NCBI GenBank assembly: GCA_022457155.1
Contig: JAJGOT010000136.1
Location: 848,501-912,500 of the forward strand
Source: Cladopsammia gracilis
Taxonomy: Eukaryota; Cnidaria; Anthozoa; Scleractinia; Dendrophylliidae
Direction of reading: 5' to 3'
Length of the DNA: 64,000 nt
The stretch's first letter is position 1; the number at the start of each line of letters is the position of its first letter. The translations under genes and the position numbers were made by a program. The notes under the pieces were generated by a model. That model saw nothing but the letters and a program-made list of their open reading frames with translations, was not told the origin of the DNA and searched no databases. Below are positions 22,616 to 30,335 of the stretch, in pieces.

Positions 22616-22682
22616 AAGCAATAATTCAAAACACTTCTCATATTCATATTAGGACATTTAAAACTTCAACCAATAGAAAAAC

Positions 22683-23407
22683 CTATAATTTAACTTCTTC
22701 TTCGGTAGTGATAATATCACACTCCATCCCATTGAAATCACCGTCGTTACTTTCAGAACCCTTTCGCATCATCTTCGGTGCTCGGTTTTTCCGAGTTGTG
22801 CAATCGAAGTTTGATCGGTGGCGATCGCGGGAAGAAGGGCTCGAAAACCCTCGGCCGCACTTCTCGCAGGTGTACGGCTTCTCTCCTGTGTGCATATTCA
22901 TGTGAAATTTTAGTTCGTACGACTGTGCAAATGCTTTGCCACAGAACTCGCAAATACAGGGCTTCTCCTTTGTGTGGGTGCGTCTGACGTGGCTGTCATG
23001 CGCAGCGTGAGATGCGAAAGCTTTTCCACAATGGCGACATTTAAATGGCTTTTCGCCGCTGTGCTGTCGGATGTGAGTGCGCAAAATCGACGATGCAGTG
23101 AATGCTTTGATGCAGTAAGGGCATTTGTATGGTCTCTCGCCACTGTGCACTCTAAGATGCTTGTTGAGGCTCGACGACTGAGAAAACCGCTTGCCACATT
23201 GACTGCACTGGTGTGGTCTGTGTTTCTCGTGCACGTGCAGGATATGGATACGGAGGCGATCTCGCTTCTCGAAGGAGCGGTTACAAAGGTGACAGGGGTA
23301 CTTTCGATCTCCCTGGTCTACACACCGCGTGTATTTCAAATGTTTATCTCTGTAATATTTGTAGGCGAACACTTTGCCACACCGGTCACATGCGAAGCTG
23401 TCTCCGC
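22683..23407 (-). CDS. PRDM14: PRDM14-like gene, zinc-finger exon
   Basis: The terminal exon starts after a 'tttaaaacag' acceptor and encodes 241 codons including the stop. Fingers: 1 is C2HC-like (CDRC ... HLKYTRC); 2 to 6 are C2H2 (CHLC, CSQC, CPYC, CRHC and CEFC leads); 7 is again C2HC-like (CEKC ... HRSNFDC). Linkers between fingers 3-4, 4-5 and 6-7 are the classical HSGERPY, HSGEKPF and HTGEKPY. The tail is basic then acidic (RKNRAPKMMRKG, then ITTEEEVKL). All zinc ligands are intact, so the exon looks functional. Confidence 0.95.
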
Positions 23408-26400
23408 CTGTTTTAAAATACAATGATACATCATAACAAGGTTAATATACAGAAAATACGGGTGTATTGTTGAAAAAAAAACTGCACGGAGACATGTCTT
23501 CATCATTAACTCTGGGAGTGAAAGGGTTAACTAATCACGGAAAAACAAATTGAAGTGACTAGAGAATCTCAGATTATTTTGACGTAGGTTACATTCTTCC
23601 CAGTGTTAATGCACTCGGCATATAATTCAAAATCATCCTTTCGTGAAGAGTGGGAAAAAATTGAATCTCTCTTATATTAAACAAATCTGGATATCCTTAC
23701 TGTCACGTCGTGTTATGTGGTTCTTATTGTGATCATTTTATTGAAAACGTAGAATTCAGTATTTCTTTCCTATGGTATTATTGGCCAGTATTTTATAAAA
23801 TGAAATTTTTGAATCTTAGTACAGTACGTTTGGAACTGAGGCAAAATTAGAAGGGTTTGTATGGAATCATCAGAGCAGAAAAGTGCCAATATCTCGCCCC
23901 CCCCCCCCCCCCCAGAGCAGAAAAGTGCCAATATCTCACCCCCCCCGAGCAGAAAAGTGCCAATATCTCGCCCCCCCCCTCCCCCCGAGCAGAAAAGTGC
24001 CAATATCTCACCCCCTCCCAGAGCAGAAAAGTGCCAATATCTCACCCCCCTCCCAGAGCAGAAAAGTGCTAATATCTCACCCCCCTCCCAAAGCAGAAAA
24101 GTGCCAATATCTCGCCCCCCTCCCAAAGCAGAAAAGTGCCAATATCTCACCCCCCCCTCCCCGAGCAGAAACGTGCCAATATCTCACCCCCCTCCCAAAG
24201 CAGAAAAGTGCCAATATCTCACCCCCCCGAGCAGAAAAGTGCCAATATCTCACCCCCCTCCCAAAGCAGAAAAGTGCCAATATCTCTCCCTCCCAGAGCA
24301 GAAAAGTGCCAATATTTCCCCCCTCTAATTACAATAAGATGCCGATATTTGGCAAGCAGGTATTTTTCGCCATGCTCTTTTCGAATATCTGATCAAATCC
24401 CATGATTCACAAATTTAGTTTTTGTGACGTCATCACTTTAGGACTCTATTAGTACGGAAAGCATTATATATCATCCGCCTAAACCACCCCGGACACCTTA
24501 TTGAGACATATAACGTATTAACTGGTTAGCTTTCAGTTGAGGTTGGGGTCAGCAGTGGTGGTACAGTGGTACGGTAGGCTATGTAAGCCTAAGCCTATCT
24601 GAGGTCACAGGTTCAATCCTGAGTGGGGATTTTATATTTTTGCAAATAAAATTCTAAGTGTCGACATTACGTTATATAATTCTCAATAAGTGTCCGAGGT
24701 GGTTTAGGCGGATGGTATATAATGCTTTCCTATTAGTACTTGTAATACATACCGAGACCTCCATCATTCTCAATCTTGGCCAGTTTTGTTTTCATGGTAA
24801 TTGGAATTCCCATGTACTTGAGGTAAGTGTCTCCATACCACACCAACAGTTCACATCCCTCTGCCACTTCCTTACACACTTCATAAAACACCTCTCCCTC
24901 TTCTTGAACTAGTACCAGGTTCTGCTCGCCCTCGTGCCTTGCGCAGTTCACGTATTTCATCCAGTTTCTCTGGTCTCCAGCTCCATCAATATAATGAGTG
25001 AGTTCGCCATCTTGGAATATCTAAAATGTAAACACAGAATAATGATAAACAAGAACAACAACTCTTCGAGTAGTGAAGTCGTACTTTAAGAAGCTTTATG
25101 GGTCTTGTAAGTGCCCCTAAGGTACGAGAATTAATTCAATATATTGTTATGATTTGTTTTACATGTACAGTCGCTTTTCTGGTCACACTAGCTGATCCGT
25201 CACGAACGTTGCTACACTGTACGTCATTTGAAACCTTTAATCAGTCTTTTGCAATCACTCGTGCATGAAAGGTCGACTTTAACTTTTATATTCAATACTT
25301 CCATTTATCTGTTGCTCGAAAAGAAAGAAGACGAAGTCGTTATCGAATGGAACTCTCGCCAAACCCGGCAATAACGTAAGTTCCTTTTACTTGATATGTT
25401 TAGTTTCGTCATTTTCCTTTTTCTTATGTTGTAACCAAATCCAATCATCCATAAGCTTGAAGTTGCTATATCAACTGATATGGCCGTCACTAACACTTCG
25501 CCTCAGGCTATAAACCACATGAAAAGTGAACTTTTTTACTTTTTGGAGCCCATTTTATAGGTCGTGCGCTTGGCTCATAGCCAAGGCACGACTAATAAAG
25601 AAAGATGGTAAATGATGCTTCCGTACACCGGTCGGATGCTTCCGTACACCGGTCTGATGCTTCCGTACACCGGTCGGATGCTTCCGTACACCGGTCGGAT
25701 GCTTCCGTACACCGGTCGGATGCTTCCGTACACCGGTCGGATGCTTCCGTACACCGGTCGGATGCTTCCGCACACCGGTCAGATGCTCTAACCACTGAAA
25801 GACAGTGCAGGATGGAAGTCCATTACAGCTCATCAATTTTGATTTCGTGTCAGTGTAGCTATTGTTTTCAACTTTTGAAACAATGGCTGCACTTGTAAAT
25901 TTCACTTGTAAAAGTTTTATTGAATATAATTGAATTGACCCCTGGTGGAATTTGGTGGAATGTTGGCTTTTTCGTCTTTTTTTTGTCTTTTTAGTTTCAT
26001 ATTTCTTCGCGTACGTTCATCTCTTTTGGCGATTTTTTCTTTCTATTTTAAGATAGCAAAGCAAGCTCCTGGCCATAATCATGAAAACACGATATTTCAG
26101 CCGGGACAGTGTCCCTTTAAGCTCAAAGCGGTAAAACCTTGAAACAATGCCGTTACATACCTCCCAGACGCTGTTATTTTCGTGTGCACTTATTTCCTTT
26201 TGTAGAACAATACTCCCGGTGTAAGGCCCATAACGAGTTCCTTTCGCTATTCTCAGCTGACCGCAGAACACACCTCGATGGCGGCCGGTTGATAGAAGCG
26301 TCTCGACAATCTTGAGATTTTCTGGTAAACTTTGGACGCACCGTTCTTCGTGGAACACCTCCATGTATTGTATTGGTTGGCCTGTGCTTGATTCATGGTG

Positions 26401-29261
26401 CACTTGGGAAACATTTGCAAGCCATGGATTCCAGTGCAGTTCTTAACAGAGAGTGGAAACAAAAAAGTCACTCGCTACTCATATTACAAACTAGGAGGCC
26501 TTGCATTAACCCAAAGAATACCAAAAATCAAAATTTAAGAAAAATCCCAAATTCGTTTTGTAAATATTGAAAAACAAATGGTACCATGCAAAAGTACTGC
26601 TGAAGAGGTTTCATTTGAATGGTCACACCATAGGATTTCATCAACAGACGCAAAAGTTAGAACAAATGGTACCATGCGAAAGTACTGCTGAAGAGGTTTC
26701 ATTTGAATGGTCACACCATAGGATTTCATCAACAGACTCAAAAGTTAGAACAAATGGTACCATGCAACAGTACTGCTGAAGAGGTTTCATTTGAATGGTC
26801 ACACCATAGGATTTACTCCACAGACTCAAAAGTTACAGCTACACTTCATGTCTCCATAATTGGCTCTGGCAGTGAAAAGGTTAATTTGTGTAAGGTTTTA
26901 AGCGGTAATAATCAGACCAACTAACAAATCTGCGATCATACTTTAGGATTGCACTCCCAGATTCAATAATTGATGTTGTCCCATTGTACAGTATATTAAT
27001 AAACCGCATCCAAAGAGAGTCACAATACTCTAAGTGGATTTTTCTACACACGAAATACATTAATAATTATCCATTATACAAAGAACTGAATACCACGCGC
27101 TCTGTGATTGGTCGTTGCCTATGATCTATCAGATTACAGACGCACGGCTGACGTCATAGCTTTGTTTTGTCCAACATGGCGTGCAGTTTTGAAAATGTTT
27201 GCGAGATTATTCTGGATTAAGCAAGTGAAAGCCTCGAAAAATGTTTAGCAGGAGCTGTTTACCAGCAAGGAAAGGCGACTTGAAAAATACCTAAACTGGA
27301 CCAAATCTTCGAACAGTCGAGTGCTACGAGGCAAGCTCGTAATTTTACTCTTTTTACTTTTTTGTTCATCGTACAAAACAAATAGATTCCATTTTGCGTG
27401 TGTTTGTCAAAATGTGGTAAGAACATCAGTGACGCACTCGCCAGCGGCTCGTGTGCCACTTTTTGTTCGCACCACATTTTGACATCATTTGTGATCTATA
27501 ACTGAACAGACACATAGCCTGTTCCAGGCTCCGAAATAGTGGAGAACGCGCGAAGTAAAAAAAAGGGAAAAAATCGCGGGGGAATTGGTCGGCGGACCGC
27601 CTCCTGCCCAGTTCCCTCGCGATTTTTACCCCTTTTTTTACTTCGCGCGTTCCCCACTATCTCGGAGCCTGGAACAGGCTAACAGACACACGGCAAAATG
27701 GAATCTATTTGTTAATTATTGCAGAGCATAATGGAGCGCTCTTCATCTGAGTATCGTAAAACCAAAACTAAAGTAATCACTCTGGCCAATCAAAACAGGC
27801 AGACAATGAAATGAACCAATCAGAACTCAAAGCAAATACATGTCGCTGGCGCCAAGCGCGGGAAAACGCGTGCGAGTATATCACGATTGCTTCCGATTGG
27901 TCGAGAAAGTGGCGCGAGAATTTTGAGCCAGTCACAAAGTGTAGCAATGCAAAACCGAAGCAATCACGAAGTAACTTTCGAGACTCAATTAAAAACCGCT
28001 CTCAATAATTAATTTACCACACGAACATGCTAGTCACTGTCACTATAGGAATAGACCTTTCTCGCATTCCACTCCAGTGAGCACACACAATGAAACGAGG
28101 TCGAGGCTTGGGTGGACAATTTCATACAAATCACTTTATTTTGTTCACCCCAGCCTCGAGTTGGTGCCTTTGTTCACAGGAATGCGGGAAAGGTCTATTG
28201 GGTTCAAATAAAAACCAAGCGAGCCATTCGACAATCACTTAGAATGTGTTATGCACCCGAGGGGGGGAACTTCATATAGTGGGATAGACAGCAAGGCTCT
28301 GCCGAAGGGGGGTAGGGGGCCTTTTATCACTCTCGTAGTCAAACGCTATTAAACACATTATTAAACACTCTAAGAAACTCGAATATTATAATAACTTTAA
28401 GAACGATTATACGCCTTCTTATTATTTAGGCCTTACAAGGAAGTCGAATGAATGGAAAGAATTAATGAAATTATGAATAAGTTATCACAAACTAATGATT
28501 GGAATTGGTAGATATGATAAAATCCCGAGGGGCGAGGGATAATAAACTCTTTTTTTTTTCTACTTGTGGATCCAACAAAATTGCAGATGAAATTCACTTC
28601 CTTTTCGGCTGTCTTAAATACTCAATCAGGGACGAGTTTTAAATGAAAATAGATTATTGCTTCCCGAATATCAAACAATTACCTCCAGTTGAAGGCTACC
28701 AAAGAATTAATGAAGTTCATCTTATCATACTTAGATTTTCGTAATAATCTATCATCAATTCAGACTGATGTAACTTGCAATAGTGTACAAATTTATGGAC
28801 ATACAAATAAGGCATGTTGTTGTTGTTAGATACTAGTATACGAACGGGTAGCGAAATTTTAATTTTTTTAGTATGCAGAAAGTACAGCCAAGAATAACGC
28901 TTGCCGCCGGAACATTTTAAGTCAGCACGGCCTTTTTTGGAGCTTTTGCAGGGAAACCAATCCCTTAACCCCAACCCTAACCCCTAGGGCAAGATTGCCA
29001 TCTGCCCCCTAACCAAATGCAAACCCCTGGGGCCATTCCCCTTACCCTGCCTGAATTATTCATCGAAAATGAACGAAATTTCAGATGAAACATACCGTTG
29101 GTTGGATTGCTACCACAAATGCCAGACAGCGCAAATCCATTGCTGGTCTTTTCTGGAGTGCGAATGTATCCGTAAAGCACATTATCGATGTCCTGCTGAG
29201 TGAATGTAAACGGGAAATACACAGAAGAATCCCCATACTCCATCTCAGCTTTGAGTCGGAA
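22683..29261 (-). CDS. PRDM14: PRDM14-like PR-domain zinc-finger transcription factor, 3' four coding exons
   Basis: Four exons join in one open frame of 479 residues plus stop: 29261-29096, 26441-26161, 25020-24753 and 23407-22683. Every junction has GT donor and AG acceptor with consistent phase (phase 1, 0 and 1). The protein has a conserved pre-PR segment, a PR/SET domain on two exons, and seven zinc fingers on the last. Finger order and wording (CDRCGKVFAYKYYRDKHLKY, then EKRDRLRIHILHVH, SSSLNKHLRVHSGE, TASSILRTHIRQHSGE and SHAAHDSHVRRTH) and the PR-domain text (QDGELTHYIDG, NWMKYVNCAR, ELLVWYGD) are those of PRDM14 rather than PRDM1 or PRDM9. PRDM14 proteins are nuclear, bind DNA and direct cell-fate decisions. 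Cnidarians carry several paralogues, some neural. The N-terminus is missing; upstream exons were not found. Confidence 0.93.
23873..24320. repeat. 35-bp C-rich minisatellite in PRDM14-like intron
   Basis: About 13 copies of a unit reading gagcagaaaagtgccaatat followed by ctc and a C-rich run of 6-15 bases. Copies differ mainly in C-run length and in 'gagc' versus 'aagc'. On the gene's own (minus) strand the tracts are G-rich. Frames across it in all phases are artefacts. It sits between the PR-domain exon ending at 24753 and the zinc-finger exon starting at 23407. Confidence 0.95.
24456..24730. mobile_element. MITE with 9-bp target duplication in PRDM14-like intron
   Basis: TATTAGTAC at 24447-24455 and 24731-24739 flanks an element with inverted ends of about 60 bp, each starting GGAAAGCATTATATA and containing ATCCGCCTAAACCACC. 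A 9-bp duplication suits Mutator-like transposons. Its right end is only 22 bases from the splice donor of the second PR exon (exon ends at 24753). The interior carries a tRNA-like sequence, listed separately. Confidence 0.85.
24553..24632 (+). ncRNA. tRNA-derived (SINE-like) segment with pol III boxes
   Basis: An A-box-like GGTACAGTGG (24560-24569, fits RRYNNARYGG) and a B-box-like GGTTCAATCC (24610-24619) are 40 bases apart, followed by a T4 run at about 24629. The acceptor stem does not pair and no complete cloverleaf can be drawn, so it is not a functional tRNA gene. It is either a tRNA-derived SINE remnant or a captured tRNA fragment inside the MITE. Confidence 0.5.
24753..25020 (-). CDS. 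PRDM14: PRDM14-like gene, second PR-domain exon
   Basis: 89 codons plus one base, from a 'tacattttag' acceptor to a CTCG|GTATGT donor. It encodes QDGELTHYIDG, NWMKYVNCAR, EQNLVLVQ, VFYEVCKEV and ELLVWYGDTYLKYMGIP, the C-terminal half of the PR (SET-like) domain. The usual SET catalytic Tyr context is not evident, in line with PRDM14 PR domains for which methyltransferase activity is doubtful. Confidence 0.95.
25557..25594. repeat. Short palindrome next to the 21-bp minisatellite
   Basis: GTCGTGCGCTTGGCT and GCCAAGGCACGAC form a near-perfect hairpin with a loop of a few bases. It lies just left of the minisatellite in the same intron. Confidence 0.7.
25614..25793. repeat. 21-bp minisatellite in PRDM14-like intron
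   Basis: Eight full copies and one partial copy of a 21-bp unit (gatgcttccgtacaccggtc plus one base), nearly identical, contiguous and without spacers. Because 21 is a multiple of 3, it gives repetitive open frames in every phase, which are artefacts. It lies in the intron between the two PR-domain exons. Confidence 0.97.
25920..26125. repeat. Dispersed repeat shared with 42290-42475
   Basis: The stretch ending 'ggccataatcatgaaaacac', then 'gatatttcagccgggacagt' and 'gtccctttaa', recurs at 42410-42462. The preceding 'tttcat...ttctattttaagat' text is also shared. No coding capacity; probably the end of a non-autonomous element. Confidence 0.6.
26161..26441 (-). CDS. PRDM14: PRDM14-like gene, first PR-domain exon
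   Basis: 281 bp from a 'ctgttaag' acceptor to a GGGAG|GTATGT donor. It encodes an aromatic stretch (LHWNPWLANV), a linker (YMEVFHEERC), and the start of the PR domain: SLPENLKIVETLLSTGRHRG, then GTRYGPYTGSIV and NNSVWE. It joins in frame to the next exon as VWE-IFQDGE, close to the PRDM14 consensus at this point. Confidence 0.93.
26508..26882 (+). repeat. Minisatellite-bearing TTAA element, copy B (PRDM14-like intron)
   Basis: Starts near TTAACCCAAAGAATACC and ends GGCTCTGGCAGTGAAAAGGTTAA. Three monomers of 84 bp with 'ggtaccatgcaaaagtactg', 'catttgaatggtcacacc' and 'acagactcaaaagttagaac' fill the interior. The TTAA at each end fits the family boundaries seen at 49523-49802. Confidence 0.85.
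27515..27681. mobile_element. 167-bp MITE with 9-bp target duplication
   Basis: ACAGACACA at 27506-27514 and 27682-27690 flanks ends reading TAGCCTGTTCCAGGCTCCG on both strands. The arms extend about 70 bp through 'gcgcgaagtaaaaaa' to a GC-rich loop. No coding capacity. It lies in the intron between PRDM14-like exons at 26441 and 29096. Confidence 0.88.
27720..28015 (-). repeat. CCAAT-rich dispersed element, copy 1
   Basis: On the minus strand it reads 'gagcggtttttaattgagtc', 'ggttttgcattgctacactt', 'tcgaccaatcgg', 'cttggcgcc', and ends near 'gattggccagagtgattact'. The same order of segments occurs on the plus strand at 50205-50460. Four GATTGG/CCAATC motifs lie within. There is no coding capacity; weakly complementary ends suggest a MITE. 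Confidence 0.75.
28054..28195. mobile_element. Short MITE with TA duplication
   Basis: TA at 28052-28053 and 28196-28197 flanks ends reading GACCTTTC(T/C)CGCATTCC on both strands. The size (142 bp) and the TA target suit a Tc1/mariner-type MITE. Confidence 0.75.
28560..28720 (+). pseudogene. LINE C-terminal scrap, antisense in PRDM14-like intron
   Basis: The plus strand encodes NKIADEIHFLFGCLKYSIRD, the 'Ile-x-Asp-Glu-x-His-Phe-Leu...Cys' zinc-binding stretch after LINE reverse transcriptase. A stop then follows, and a short related tail (QLPPVEGYQRINEVHLI). Confidence 0.6.
29096..29261 (-). CDS. PRDM14: PRDM14-like gene, pre-PR exon
   Basis: 166 bp, from a 'tctcttttcag' acceptor to an AACG|GTATG donor. 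It encodes FRLKAEMEYGDSSVYFPFTF followed by TQQDIDNVLYGYIRTPEK. The 'F-[ST]-F-T-x-[QE]-D-[IL]...VLYG' wording precedes the PR domain in PRDM14 proteins. It ends in phase 1, matching the next exon. The next exon upstream was not identified. Confidence 0.85.
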
Positions 29262-29339
29262 CTGAAAAGAGAGACAATGGTTGAACATGCACTTTAGTAT
29301 TTCATCCCGCATACACTCAAAAATTATAACTACCATGTA

Positions 29340-30335
29340 CAGAAGGAAGGTACAACTCCATAGCTTTTATTTGAATGGCCAGACACAGTTTAGGATTTCA
29401 TTTACAGACTCAAAAGTTAGAACCAAATTGTACAGCACATAACAAACAGCACTACAGGAAAGTACTGCTCAGTAGCTTTCATTTGAATGGTCGCACTTTA
29501 GGATTTTATCCACAGACACAAAAGTTAGAACCACCTTGTACAGCACATAATAAACAGCTCCACGGGAAAGTACTGCTCAATAGCTTTCATTTGAATGGCC
29601 ACACTTAAGGATTTCATTCACAGACTCAAAATTTAGAACCACCTTGTACAGCATAATAAACAGCACCACAGGAAAGTACTGCTCAGTAGCTTTCATTTGA
29701 ATGGCCACACTTTAGGATTTCATTCATATACTCAAAATTTAGAACCACCTTCGGTACAGCATAACAAAAAAATCCACAAGAAAGTACTGCTCAATAGCTT
29801 TCATTTGAATGGTCACACTTTAGGATTTCATTCACAGACTCAAAAGTTAGAACCACCTTGTACAGCATAATAAACAGTACCACAGGAAAGTACTGCTTAA
29901 TAGCTTAGCTTAATAGATCTCTTAGTGATCCTGATGGGGAAATTGTTTACTTGCACACAATTCATTGCTTATAATACACTTCAGGTCAAGAAAGTACTGC
30001 TCAGTAGCTTTCATTTGAATGGTCACACTTTAGGATTTCATTCACAGACTCAAAAGTTAGAACCGCCGTGTGCGGCATAATAAACAGCTCCACGGGAAAG
30101 TACGTTCTCCCCTGCTCAGTAGCTTTTGTTTAAATGGTCACACTTTAGGATTTCATCCACAGACTCAAAAGTTAGAACCACCTTGTACAGCATAATTAAC
30201 AGTACCACAGGAAAGTACTGCTTTTAAGCATTAAAATAGCTTTCATTTGAATGGTCACAATTTTAGCTTAGGAATTAATTTACAGGATCAAAAGTTAGAA
30301 CGCCCTTGTAAAACATAATAAACAGTATCACAGGA
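29340..30335 (+). repeat. Largest minisatellite array of the TTAA family
   Basis: About nine monomers of 95-110 bp, each with 'tactgctcagtagctttcat', 'ttgaatggtcacactttagg', 'atttcattcacagactcaaa' and 'gttagaaccaccttgtacag'. The array is interrupted at about 29905-29995 by a segment 'atctcttagtgatcctgatg' that recurs at 45445-45480. It starts about 80 bp upstream of the PRDM14-like exon at 29261, in the intron. Confidence 0.93.

Noticed and set aside
22774..23426. Plus-strand frames opposite the zinc-finger exon
   Set aside because: They are antisense shadows of a clearly conserved zinc-finger exon.
23770..24405. Long repetitive frames on both strands
   Set aside because: They are the 35-bp minisatellite, open in several phases because stops are rare in the unit. 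The interval lies in an intron.
24553..24632. Functional tRNA gene
   Set aside because: A and B boxes are present but the acceptor and anticodon stems do not pair and it lies inside a MITE; kept only as tRNA-derived.
24733..25020. Assignment of the PR domain to PRDM9
   Set aside because: NWMKYVNCAR and ELLVWYGD are shared with PRDM9, but the QDGELTHYIDG context and finger order match PRDM14; no KRAB or SSXRD part or PRDM9-type identical finger array is seen.
25614..25793. Possible CRISPR-like array
   Set aside because: The 21-bp units are contiguous with no spacers, and the host is a eukaryote; it is a minisatellite.
26535..26924. Small proteins on both strands with SLWMKSYGVTIQMK-like wording
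   Set aside because: The same wording appears wherever the minisatellite monomer occurs (45573, 49596, 37487), so it is repeat translation.
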